38,484 nt of DNA from a virus. Where the stretch lies: positions 1 through 38,484 of IMG/VR virus record IMGVR_UViG_3300005288_000035; one strand, 5' to 3'. Below, in pieces: positions 17,249 to 24,577 of the stretch. Numbering within the stretch: the first letter of the stretch is position 1; every line of letters starts with the position of its first letter. Made by a program: the position numbers and the translations under genes. Under the pieces are notes generated by a model, which did not search any database, had not been told where the DNA came from, and worked only from the letters and a program-made list of their open reading frames with translations.

Positions 17249-17443
17249 TCACTCCCTTGTGAAACCGATGATGCGGGCGTTGATGGTGGGTTGTTCGGGC
17301 TCGTGGTTGCTGAGCTCTGTACGTGATTCGGCGCCTTGTTTCTCGGCGTCTTTGTCGCCTGGGTGGTTGTGGTCTTGTCTCCATGCGAGAACGTCTTTGC
17401 GACTTGCCCTGATGGCTGAACCGCAACCGCACCACTCACGCAT
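17249..17443 (-). CDS. Small hypothetical protein with CGC motif
   Basis: 64 residues from ATG 17443, overlapping the stop of the preceding small gene (ATGCGTGA). The N-terminus REWCGCGS has two cysteines, followed by a basic helix and a charged, His/Asp-rich stretch. Function unknown. Confidence 0.55.
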   Translation of the reverse strand: MREWCGCGSAIRASRKDVLAWRQDHNHPGDKDAEKQGAESRTELSNHEPEQPTINARIIGFTRE

Positions 17444-17603
17444 CGTGTCGCCATTCCCAGAACGCGTAGTGTCCTGTTGGATTGCGACGGTGAAGCGTCC
17501 ATGTCCACAGGCAGAGTGGGCAATCCCATTTGGCCCCGGCTGCTCGTCGTCGTAGCCAGATGCGGAAGTTGCTCGGCGGGTGACACCAGTGCTGCCAGCC
17601 CAT
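17436..17603 (-). CDS. Tryptophan-rich small zinc protein
   Basis: 55 residues from ATG 17603 behind AAGGAG (seven-base spacing). It has a WDCPLCLWTWTLHR core with CPLC and an earlier Cys-His pair (WCHPP), suggesting a single zinc knuckle, and seven or more tryptophans. Translationally coupled to the next gene. Function unknown. Confidence 0.65.
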   Translation of the reverse strand: MGWQHWCHPPSNFRIWLRRRAAGAKWDCPLCLWTWTLHRRNPTGHYAFWEWRHDA

Positions 17604-18082
17604 GCCGTCGCTCCTTCATAAGTTGTTGGCCTCGATACAACCCGTCGAGACTCGCGCGCTGTTCTTTTGTGGGGTCTGCTTGTGCCTTGCTGCGCAGTCA
17701 GCGTGAGAACGGGTCAGCGTTCAGGCGTTCGCCCGTGGGCCGCGAATGTGCAGCGACTTAGCGGGGGAACATGCTTAGGGGACGCAAGAGTAGAGCGGAT
17801 GCCACGCCTCGGCACCATGTCTTCCCTGCTACGGGAACGTCGCTCTACTCTCGCTTGGTCAACTACCAGTGACCCGATGGACTGCCTTCTGCGTTCTTGC
17901 CCGCTCCGGCTGTTCTGTGAAGTACACCGGCAGAGGCATGACCGCTCCGTGAGCGATCGGTATTGTGCATGCCGGGAATCGCACCGTGTCCCCATATGAG
18001 GCCGGTTGCTTGCTCGTTGACCTTGCTCTCCTCGGTGAGCTCCCGAGTCAATGGACGGCACCCGTGGGCCGTTGGCAAGTCT
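17604..18082. other. Gene-poor stretch near packaging genes
   Basis: About 480 bases without a convincing gene on either strand, unusual in this compact genome. It contains the three-way-junction fold at 17787-17851. A minus-strand frame upstream of 17603 has some protein-like codons (DPTKEQRASL) but no start and may be a relic. Being between the DUF3310 gene and the HNH/terminase block, it is a reasonable place for cos. This is inference. Confidence 0.4.
17787..17851. ncRNA. Candidate three-way-junction structured element
   Basis: An 11-base perfect outer stem, AGAGTAGAGCG (17787-17797) with CGCTCTACTCT (17841-17851), encloses two hairpins: TGCC/GGCA (17800-17803 with 17811-17814) and TTCCC/GGGAA (17822-17826 with 17833-17837). 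The fold is possible on either strand. It could be a small RNA or a DNA site for packaging or regulation. No known family was recognised. Confidence 0.4.
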
Positions 18083-18301
18083 TTACTTCGCGGCCCGTTT
18101 GTCGAGCTCGCGTTGGATGTACCAGATCGCTTTGCGCAGATCCTCGTCGGCGTTCGCTTTCAGGTCTGCCCGCCACACGTACTTGACGGCGTTGCCGAGG
18201 TTGAAGCCCATGTGCTCTGTTATCTGGATGCACTCGATTCCGCTTGGGTGCGAGATGTAGTGCTGCGGGTGGTTCACTGCGTCGTGAGTTGGCGTTGCCA
18301 C
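18083..18301 (-). CDS. DUF3310 protein
   Basis: 72 residues from GTG 18301, with AGGGAGC upstream. It has the DUF3310 signature: NHPQHYISHPSGIECIQITE followed by LGNAVKYVWRADLK and EDLRKAIWYIQREL. DUF3310 is a phage family related to the T7 gp1.7 nucleotide kinase; activity of this short form is not proven. It follows the phosphoesterase gene by 11 bases. Confidence 0.85.
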   Translation of the reverse strand: MATPTHDAVNHPQHYISHPSGIECIQITEHMGFNLGNAVKYVWRADLKANADEDLRKAIWYIQRELDKRAAK

Positions 18302-18312
18302 GTTGCTGCTCC

Positions 18313-19608
18313 CTAGAGGACTTCGTAGTGCGAGATCATCCGCTTGTTGTGCCGGCCGATGACGAATGAGGTTGTGCCTTGCGTGGAGAACCGCCCGGTG
18401 GCATCCGTGAATGACTTCGAGCCCGGGTCGACCGTCGCGCATTGCACGCGGTGGTAGTTGCCCATGTCTTCGTTCAACGCGGTGTGCCGGTGTGCGGTGA
18501 CCCACAGTTCGGGGCGGAAGTTCTTGGTGGTGTGCAACCATGCTGATTGCTTGGCCAACCAGTTCTCTTCGGAGCCGGTGATCTTGTGCCCGTGTGCAGC
18601 AGCAACGTTGACGCCGGAGAGGTTCGCGGTGGTGATCATCTCGTCGCGCGGGATGACCCACTCGACATGCGACAACGCCGGGTGCAGGGTGCACACGGTT
18701 TTGAGCATGTCGGCGAGGAACCCGGTCGAGTTGTCCGAGTCGTCGGTGATCTGCTTCCCACCTTCGCGCTGCCATTGCCCGTGGTTGCACAGGCATGTCA
18801 GGTAGGTGGCTTTGTCGACCAGTGGGGCGAGTGCTTTGATGCCCGTCAGGTTGAGCTCGATCGCCAGGTTCAGCTGGTCGCGCAGGTTGAGGTCTGTGGT
18901 TGCTCGCTGCGACGTGTAGTGCCCGGTGACCATTTCGGTGTGGTCGCCCATGTTGCCGAACGCGACACCTTCAATGTTGACGCCCTGTTTGCGGAGCAGG
19001 CGGATGCGTTTCTCGGCCTCTTCGAAGCCGTCGAGGATGCGCTGCGTGGTGCCCGGTGTGCCGTCTCCGTCACCCTTGCCGAGCTGCCAGTCTGCCCAGC
19101 CGAGGAACATCGTCACAGGCTCGCTCAGTGGCTTGCCTGTGGCTTTCGTGGCGGGCCTCCACCGTCGCAGTGAAGCGAGGATGTCAGGAACGTCAACGAG
19201 GGCTGATGCCTTGCGGCGGAATGATGCCCGGTACGAGAACAGGTTCACGACATCGCGTGTGCCGTCCTCGAGCGCTTTGGACTGCTGCCAGGTTGCGCAA
19301 CGAACGGTGTCGTCAACGATCTCGAACTCATCTGGCGGGAGATCGAACCGTGCGAACACGGCTGACCAGTCGCTGATCTTCTCTTGCGTCTGCACGTCGA
19401 TGAACTCGCCACCGTCAACGCCGCGGTCAACTTTGCCGGTGATGATGACCGGCTCGGCCTTGACCGGCTTCTCAGCGGGCGCGATCTCGAGCTTTGCCTT
19501 GTGCCGGCGAACGCTCGTCTCGCTCGTGTCCCACTTGGCGGCAATCTCCACGTTCGTCATCTTCGACTGCAGATCGTTCACGTACTGGCTGTCGTCTAGC
19601 AGCGCCAC
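18313..19608 (-). CDS. HTH + metallophosphoesterase protein
   Basis: 431 residues from GTG 19608, first gene after the early terminator. Residues about 17-40 form a helix-turn-helix (NVEIAAKWDTSETSVRRHKA). From about 165 the protein has a calcineurin-type phosphoesterase pattern: ADWQLGK (Asp173), GNMGDHTE (Gly221-Asp222), CNHGQW (Asn275-His276), AHGHK (His339, His341) and TAHRHT (His373, His375). It may cut or process DNA while bound through the HTH. Related proteins occur in actinophages without known role. Heading the late block, it could link replication and packaging. Confidence 0.8.
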   Translation of the reverse strand: MALLDDSQYVNDLQSKMTNVEIAAKWDTSETSVRRHKAKLEIAPAEKPVKAEPVIITGKVDRGVDGGEFIDVQTQEKISDWSAVFARFDLPPDEFEIVDDTVRCATWQQSKALEDGTRDVVNLFSYRASFRRKASALVDVPDILASLRRWRPATKATGKPLSEPVTMFLGWADWQLGKGDGDGTPGTTQRILDGFEEAEKRIRLLRKQGVNIEGVAFGNMGDHTEMVTGHYTSQRATTDLNLRDQLNLAIELNLTGIKALAPLVDKATYLTCLCNHGQWQREGGKQITDDSDNSTGFLADMLKTVCTLHPALSHVEWVIPRDEMITTANLSGVNVAAAHGHKITGSEENWLAKQSAWLHTTKNFRPELWVTAHRHTALNEDMGNYHRVQCATVDPGSKSFTDATGRFSTQGTTSFVIGRHNKRMISHYEVL

Positions 19609-19632
19609 GATGCCCCGCTTCCGTGAGAGTGT

Positions 19633-19726
19633 TTCCCCTGCTGCTGAGTCGCTGACCGCTGTCGTTGAGGGCTCAGCAGTCGCTGGCCTGACTAGAAGGT
19701 GGAGCGGTTTGGCTCGAGCAGGGGAA
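19633..19726 (-). promoter_or_regulatory. Late-region leader with nested inverted repeats
   Basis: TTCCCCTGCT (19633-19642) matches AGCAGGGGAA (19717-19726) as an inverted repeat. Inside it CTGCTGAG (19641-19648) pairs with CTCAGCAG (19672-19679). Upstream on the minus strand TTGCAT (19758-19753) and TAAAAG (19734-19729), 18 bases apart, are a possible promoter. The repeats may be operators or a folded 5' leader of the late transcript. Confidence 0.4.
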
Positions 19727-19756
19727 GTCTTTTAGGGCGAGTTGCCCCGGGAATGC

Positions 19757-19790
19757 AAAAAGGGCCCCGATCCGAAGATCAGGGCCCTTT
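19757..19790. terminator. Strong bidirectional terminator between early and late blocks
   Basis: AAAGGGCCC pairs with GGGCCCTTT, then one mismatch and GATC/GATC around a four-base loop (TTCG on the minus strand). T-runs follow on both strands, longer on the minus. It should end the early operon before the late block. Confidence 0.9.
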
Positions 19791-19856
19791 CCGTAAGTTG
19801 ACGCAGTTGTAGTGCGCACCTAAGTATCGCACGGCTTTAAGAACGTCGCAACCTTT

Positions 19857-20318
19857 TTATCCCGCGTGTTTCACCTCCGCTTCATACACCCACCGATCGT
19901 GCTCCGAATCGATCCCTGCGCGCAGGTAAACCGCGACTGGTTCGGAGCCTGCCTGCGTGATGAGCGTGTCGGGCGCATACTCGGCAAGACGCGGCGGGAC
20001 TTGGAACACCCTGCGTGCAGGTGGCTGGGCATGATCCCCTCGTCCAATCGACTCAATGCGACCGTCAAGGATCCCACCGTGCAGCGCGACTCCCTCGGTT
20101 GGGTCGGGTGCCCATTCGCCGATGAATTCGCGCATCATCGCGTCATCAGTTCGCCCCTCGCTGATGTGCACACTTTGTGGGCGAATGACGAACCCGTATG
20201 GCGCCCCTGTCGCGATGATCTCCTTTCGGAGCGCGTCGGCGACGGCACCTTTCCGGCCTGCGTCAAGATCCAACGTGCTGACGAACGCCTTCACGCTCAA
20301 CGGGTTGGTGATGATCAA
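19857..20318 (-). CDS. Hypothetical early protein
   Basis: 153 residues. TTG 20318 is chosen because AAAGGAGG lies 8 bases upstream and it overlaps the preceding stop as TTGA. Last gene of the early operon. It has a short basic-acidic N-terminal domain and a C-terminal segment with AVYLRAGIDSEHDRWVYEAE. No family recognised. Confidence 0.6.
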   Translation of the reverse strand: MIITNPLSVKAFVSTLDLDAGRKGAVADALRKEIIATGAPYGFVIRPQSVHISEGRTDDAMMREFIGEWAPDPTEGVALHGGILDGRIESIGRGDHAQPPARRVFQVPPRLAEYAPDTLITQAGSEPVAVYLRAGIDSEHDRWVYEAEVKHAG

Positions 20319-20917
20319 CAGGACACCTCCTTTTGCTCCAACTCGTACGCCAACTCTCTCGCTGTCCACACTTTTTCACACGCCCGGCAGAGAGCAGTCG
20401 CACTCCCAACGGGATCGTCGGGCCGGTACTTGACCACGAGTGGCCGGTAGTACTCAGCCCCGTCACGCCACCACGATTTCGCGTCACACACTGGGCACGG
20501 GTCAGGAAGATCCTTCTCCCGCGGGCGGTCGAACATGGCGGTGATCATGCGCGCCCACCCGTTGAGCTGACCGATGTAGAACTCGTCAGCTCCGTTCGGT
20601 CTGCCAATGTAGGCGGCATGCCAGGCGAGCAGGTCAGGCACCGACTCGCGAACAGGTTTCACTCCGACGATGCGGCACCAGTCACCAATTGCGGCGGTGA
20701 TCTTCAGCGACTCGTACAGCGCCCCGACATCGAGCGGTGACCCCTCAGATGGCAACGATGCGCCACCTGTTGAGCCGCCCATGCTTGACCGGATTGCTGT
20801 CTCGAGCTGCACCAACAACGAATCCTGAACGACGATCGCAACAGTTCCGTCGTCCTGGATGACCTTCGACCGGGACTCCTTCGTGAGCACTTCGACCGCT
20901 TCCAATAGGTCAGTCAC
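20315..20917 (-). CDS. Zinc-ribbon early protein of an actinophage family
   Basis: 200 residues from GTG 20917 with GAGGAGG upstream. The N-terminal helix (TDLLEAVEVLTKESRSKVIQ) and the body, ending in a zinc ribbon (CPVCDAKSWW, then CRACEKVW), resemble proteins common in early regions of Microbacterium phages. Function unknown; nucleic-acid binding is possible. Confidence 0.65.
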   Translation of the reverse strand: MTDLLEAVEVLTKESRSKVIQDDGTVAIVVQDSLLVQLETAIRSSMGGSTGGASLPSEGSPLDVGALYESLKITAAIGDWCRIVGVKPVRESVPDLLAWHAAYIGRPNGADEFYIGQLNGWARMITAMFDRPREKDLPDPCPVCDAKSWWRDGAEYYRPLVVKYRPDDPVGSATALCRACEKVWTARELAYELEQKEVSC

Positions 20918-21167
20918 TCGGTGCCTCCTCTCGATACGGGCTCTCGTTGGGCTTGCGGATGAGGCCAGAGTGAGCCGGGATGAGCGCGCTGTGCGATGGG
21001 AACAGGTCTGACGCGGCCACCAACTCGGCTGCGTCCTCGGCCCCGTCCGCAAACTCCTCCAATTTGTCGAGCACGGCCTGCGCTTGCTTGATCTGCTGTT
21101 GCAGCGCCTCGGCAGCCTGCCCCGCCATGTTGCGCAGTCGGTACATCACGTCGACGATGTCACTCAT
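20910..21167 (-). CDS. Small coiled-coil protein
   Basis: 85 residues from ATG 21167 with GAGGAGG upstream. Residues about 15-50 are a long heptad-like helix (AAEALQQQIKQAQAVLDKLE). Overlaps its neighbour by 8 bases. Function unknown. Confidence 0.6.
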   Translation of the reverse strand: MSDIVDVMYRLRNMAGQAAEALQQQIKQAQAVLDKLEEFADGAEDAAELVAASDLFPSHSALIPAHSGLIRKPNESPYREEAPSD

Positions 21168-21319
21168 TCGTCGCCCTCCTCTTCCTTCTCTCGCATCCCC
21201 CATACGGCGAACACTTTCCCTTCCCAGTACGCGGTGTGCGTGTCCCCGTCGTGCAATGGTGGGAGCCCGCATGTGTGACCGGGGGCCATTGACTGGGCGG
21301 CGCAGGTCGCGTCAGTCAC
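21164..21319 (-). CDS. Small hypothetical protein
   Basis: 51 residues from GTG 21319 within a start-associated repeat (AAGGAGG upstream). Two cysteines and three histidines early on, an acidic KEEEGDE end. Function unknown. Confidence 0.55.
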   Translation of the reverse strand: MTDATCAAQSMAPGHTCGLPPLHDGDTHTAYWEGKVFAVWGMREKEEEGDE

Positions 21320-21534
21320 GGTCGCCCTCCTTCGTTGAATCTGTCGGTTCGGGGGGCCGCAGCGTACGGGTGACAGGTGCCGCACGGCTTCACGCCGAGC
21401 TGCGCTGACGTGGCGGCAACCTCAGCGATGCTCTTGCTCTGCGCCCATAGCCAGGGGGCCGCGCGCGTGCCCTTCACATCGCACTCGATCCGATGCACTG
21501 TTGCCCCGCCGTTCGTTCTCACAAGCTCAGCCAC
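21316..21534 (-). CDS. Small protein with CGTC motif
   Basis: 72 residues from GTG 21534, chosen because GGGAGG is well spaced there; the ATG at 21540 sits directly on the ribosome site. It has a DNA- or RNA-binding-like strand pattern and a PCGTCHPYA motif, possibly half of a zinc site with Cys in RIECDV. Its C-terminus is encoded by a start-associated repeat. Confidence 0.55.
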   Translation of the reverse strand: MAELVRTNGGATVHRIECDVKGTRAAPWLWAQSKSIAEVAATSAQLGVKPCGTCHPYAAAPRTDRFNEGGRP

Positions 21535-22009
21535 GGTCATCCTCCCTCGTTGAATCGGTCGGTTCAGGGTTTGCCCGGTATGGGTTGAGGATCGCCTGCG
21601 TCTTGCAGGGCCACGCGGTCTTGTCGTAGTCGCAGATCTCGTACGGGCCGCGATCGTTCTCGCCATGCTTCTCGCGGTGCAGAGCCCGCACCTGCTCGAT
21701 GACGGCCAGTGCACCGGCTGCGGCGGCGAAGCTCCCAAGCGCGTTGCGGCGCTGGGTCTCGACTTCAGCCAGTGCTGCGTCACGCTCGGCCTCGGCTTTG
21801 CGAACTGCGATCTGCCAGTTCGTGATGGCTGCCTTTGTGCGCTTCATTGCCCGGTCGTGTCCACGCTGGTACTCGGTTGCACTCCGGGCGTCAGCGGCTT
21901 CGAGGGCGTCGGCCAGCCTGTTCCCGAGTTCGTCCTCGCTGCGTTCATCCGGCCAGCAGAACGTTTGCCGTGCCTCCGCGATCAGTGCGGCGTTCTTGGC
22001 GTCACTCAT
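21527..22009 (-). CDS. Hypothetical coiled-coil protein
   Basis: 160 residues from ATG 22009 with AAAGGAGG upstream. Long central helix (about 50-95, KAEAERDAALAEVETQRRNA) and a C-terminal ICDYDKTAWPCKTQ with two cysteines. Part of the early operon; function unknown. Confidence 0.6.
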   Translation of the reverse strand: MSDAKNAALIAEARQTFCWPDERSEDELGNRLADALEAADARSATEYQRGHDRAMKRTKAAITNWQIAVRKAEAERDAALAEVETQRRNALGSFAAAAGALAVIEQVRALHREKHGENDRGPYEICDYDKTAWPCKTQAILNPYRANPEPTDSTREDDRG

Positions 22010-22427
22010 TGGGAACCTCCTTTCGGCATGGCGCTTGATCCCAGCGGATGTTGATGCCGAGTACGTTGATGCAGGTGTCGCACACGTAGCTGCGTTGGTG
22101 CATCACCTTGCGGTGCTCGCCGCTCGAATACTTGTCGCCCTCAGGCTCGATATCCGTTGCCGCCTCCTGTGCGGAGAGGGCGAGGTGAGCGATCACGGCA
22201 TCTGCAACCATCCCGGAGTTGATCGCACCTTCGATGCCCCCGACGTCGTGCAGCGCTTCCATCAGCGCTTCCCGGTCGACAGCCCATCCAGCCGGTTGCG
22301 CGTCCAACAGTGCAAGCATCGCCGGTGCATCTTCATGTGCGAGCGCGTCGGCGTCACGCATCCCGAAGTTGTACGTCCGGCAGTTCGCGATCCGTTTGCG
22401 GATTGCGTCACGGTCAATCGTGTTCAT
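22002..22427 (-). CDS. Hypothetical early protein
   Basis: 141 residues from ATG 22427 with GAGGAGG upstream. The middle (VADAVIAHLALSAQ) resembles the N-terminal part of the protein at 31028-31822 (IADAVITHLAAL), suggesting related families. The C-terminus has CDTC and a later Cys, a possible metal site. Function unknown. Confidence 0.6.
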   Translation of the reverse strand: MNTIDRDAIRKRIANCRTYNFGMRDADALAHEDAPAMLALLDAQPAGWAVDREALMEALHDVGGIEGAINSGMVADAVIAHLALSAQEAATDIEPEGDKYSSGEHRKVMHQRSYVCDTCINVLGINIRWDQAPCRKEVPNE

Positions 22428-22603
22428 CGTTTCTCCTCCTCGGAAACGTTTGAGGCCCTGACCGTTTGAACGGGCAGAGCCTCAAGGGTGGGGAACGGCG
22501 GCATCACGAGCCGCCACAGATGTTTGGATTGGTCGAGCGTCAATCCGAACTTGGTCGCCGCGGCAGTGAATGACACGCGAGCATCGTTGAGATCACGAGC
22601 CAT
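22424..22603 (-). CDS. Small hypothetical protein
   Basis: 59 residues from ATG 22603 with AGGAG upstream, mostly helical (DLNDARVSFTAAATKFGLTL). Ends with the acidic-basic VSEEEKR. Overlaps both neighbours. Function unknown. Confidence 0.6.
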   Translation of the reverse strand: MARDLNDARVSFTAAATKFGLTLDQSKHLWRLVMPPFPTLEALPVQTVRASNVSEEEKR

Positions 22604-22757
22604 CGTTGGCTCCTGTCTCTCGGTTCCATTCGGCCTTCGTTGCGATGCGGTTGCATCCGGCGCACATAAATACTGGGGTGCCATCGAGTAATGGCATCGC
22701 CGGGTAGCCGAACTGTGATTCGCAGTGGGGGCATCTTGCGTGTGGCTGATCGCTCAT
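22593..22757 (-). CDS. Zinc-ribbon miniprotein
   Basis: 54 residues with a classic four-cysteine ribbon: RCPHC near the start and MCAGCN about 20 residues later. ATG 22757 has no clear ribosome site but follows the SSB stop by three bases, so it is probably translated by coupling. Likely a nucleic-acid-binding accessory protein; function unknown. Confidence 0.65.
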   Translation of the reverse strand: MSDQPHARCPHCESQFGYPAMPLLDGTPVFMCAGCNRIATKAEWNRETGANDGS

Positions 22758-22760
22758 GGC

Positions 22761-23204
22761 CTAGAAGGGGGTCTCGTCCGTGTAGCTACCCGGCGTGTTC
22801 CAGACGTCGCCTGACGCGCTCTCAGCGGCAGGGGTAGACGGTGCCCACTCGGGAGCGGTAGACGCGCCCCGTGCCCCGCCAGCGCCTTGCTGGCCCTCAG
22901 CGAGCTCCACCCGGTCAGCCCACACAACGAGGTCGTAGTACTTCTTGCCCTCGTGCTCGCGTGTTTCCGTCACCTCGCGCCCCGACACCTGGACTCTCTG
23001 CCCCTTGGTGAACTGCGTCAGGTCGATACCTGCGTCACGGGATACCTTCACTGTGCGGAACGTACGGCCGATCGTGTCGTAACCGCTGCCGTCCTCGCGC
23101 TTCTTGCTGTGCGGTTCGGCGGTCTTCATGCCCCACGACGGGTGCTCGGGGCTGTTCTTGTTCCAGTCCTCAACGAATGCGGACTTGATCTCGATGATTG
23201 CCAT
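22761..23204 (-). CDS. Single-stranded DNA-binding protein
   Basis: 147 residues from ATG 23204 with AAGGAG upstream. OB-fold pattern with FRTVKVSRDAG and KGQRVQVSGREVTETREHEG, as in SSB, then a Gly/Ala/Pro-rich linker and an acidic tip ending DETPF, which matches the SSB tail that binds partner proteins. It follows the helicase and RHH genes, completing a replication cassette. Confidence 0.85.
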   Translation of the reverse strand: MAIIEIKSAFVEDWNKNSPEHPSWGMKTAEPHSKKREDGSGYDTIGRTFRTVKVSRDAGIDLTQFTKGQRVQVSGREVTETREHEGKKYYDLVVWADRVELAEGQQGAGGARGASTAPEWAPSTPAAESASGDVWNTPGSYTDETPF

Positions 23205-23396
23205 TTACTTACTCCTTCGTTTCATCTCTCGCGGACGCCGGATTGACGCCCGCCCCATGTCTTCCGGCGCAGCAGGGAGCATCCACCGGATGTACTCCTG
23301 CACCGAGATTCCCCACGCGTCTGCTTGTGCGTGGATCGTCGCCCACTGCTCCCACTCGAGCAGCACGCGAACCGGATACTTCTTCACGGCGGTCAT
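23205..23396 (-). CDS. Ribbon-helix-helix DNA-binding protein
   Basis: 63 residues from ATG 23396, overlapping the helicase stop as ATGA. VKKYPVRVLLEWEQWATIHA forms a strand and helix, then GISVQEYIRWML, fitting the Arc/MetJ-type fold; the tail is basic (RRPREMKRRSK). It could regulate the early operon or help at the origin. Role is inference. Confidence 0.65.
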   Translation of the reverse strand: MTAVKKYPVRVLLEWEQWATIHAQADAWGISVQEYIRWMLPAAPEDMGRASIRRPREMKRRSK

Positions 23397-24577
23397 GCCG
23401 GCATCGCCGCGGGGATCCACGGCCACTCGTTGCCGCGCACCATGTGGGTAGGCCAGTCGCGCTGGTCACGGTCGCCACGCCACCGGACGATGTTCACCAT
23501 GTCCTTGTCTTCCGGGTGCGGGGCGAGCCCGAATCCGAACTCCGGCCAGCCGAGCAGCGCGGATGATCCTCGCGGCCGCAAGTCACGGTCGCCGCCGAGT
23601 CCCTTCGCGTGGCCTGCGTGCGCTTCCATCACCAGTGCAACATCACGCTCACGCAGCGAGTCCAACGCGACGATCAGCGGGGCTGCGTCATCGTCAGAGT
23701 TGATCGCCCGCGGCACGAGCTTGTACAGCGGGCCAATGAACACGATGTCGGGCTTGTGCACGTCGATCAGTCGGTGGATCTCGCCCAGGTGCGACCCGTG
23801 CGTGATGTCGATTCGCTTGCCGGCCACGATGTGAATCGCAACAGCCGGATCGATCGAGCCGTAGTGCGTGGCCTGCTTGACCGTCCACCGAACTGCCCTG
23901 CGCCACTGCCTTTCGGTGTTCTCCGCGTCGACCACGAGCACCCGAACCGGCTTGATCGGGGTGAACTTCAGCGGATGCAAACCGGCCGCAGCGAGCACAG
24001 CCAACTGCCGAACGAATGTCGTCTTGCCCGCACCCTCGCCACCAGTCACGATCAGCCGGTCACGCCGCTCGAGCAGCCCGTCAATCACCCAGTCGTATGT
24101 GTCCTCACCTTCCAGGATCTCGGCCAGCGTCTTCGTTGCGAGCTCACCGGATGCTGCCCCATCGATCAGGGCGTTCAGCGACGATGCGGCCAATGACGCA
24201 ACATCGACAGGTTCGGCGCCGGCGCTCACCTGCTCGCTGATCACCGAAGTCAGGTCACGCAGCGCACGCCGCACCGAATCCGCACGAACCGTTCGCGCAT
24301 ACTCCGGAGCAGAGAACGCAGACACGTCAGCCGTAGCCCACGTGAACACGACGCCCTCAGGCAAGCCGATGACGCCCCACTTGGGGAACATCGCCCCGAC
24401 CGTCAGCTGGTCGACCGGCTGGCCCAATGCGACCATCCCGCCGATGCCATCGAAGATCGCACCGAGCCGACCATCCGAGAAGTCACCACCCGCCACCAGG
24501 CCGCGCGTGAACCCGAACTGCCGCGAATCCTTGATGACCGCACCGAGCAACCACTGTTCAGCGTGCGATCCGGTCAC
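23393..24577 (-). CDS. Replicative helicase, DnaB/RepA-like
   Basis: 394 residues from GTG 24577, overlapping the initiator stop as GTGA, with GAGGTGA upstream. An N-terminal helical region (EQWLLGAVIKDSRQ) resembles the DnaB N-domain. The RecA-like ATPase core has Walker A GGEGAGKTT (179-187), VVDAEN (Asp217, Glu219), Walker B DIVFIGP (from Asp277) and HAGH late. It is short for DnaB but normal for RepA-type phage helicases. It should unwind DNA at the origin set by the upstream initiator. Confidence 0.85.
   Translation of the reverse strand: MTGSHAEQWLLGAVIKDSRQFGFTRGLVAGGDFSDGRLGAIFDGIGGMVALGQPVDQLTVGAMFPKWGVIGLPEGVVFTWATADVSAFSAPEYARTVRADSVRRALRDLTSVISEQVSAGAEPVDVASLAASSLNALIDGAASGELATKTLAEILEGEDTYDWVIDGLLERRDRLIVTGGEGAGKTTFVRQLAVLAAAGLHPLKFTPIKPVRVLVVDAENTERQWRRAVRWTVKQATHYGSIDPAVAIHIVAGKRIDITHGSHLGEIHRLIDVHKPDIVFIGPLYKLVPRAINSDDDAAPLIVALDSLRERDVALVMEAHAGHAKGLGGDRDLRPRGSSALLGWPEFGFGLAPHPEDKDMVNIVRWRGDRDQRDWPTHMVRGNEWPWIPAAMPA

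Noticed and set aside
17104-17640. Long minus-strand frame overlapping the small zinc genes
   Set aside because: Small genes in other frames have good ribosome sites and chained overlaps; this frame lacks a good start.
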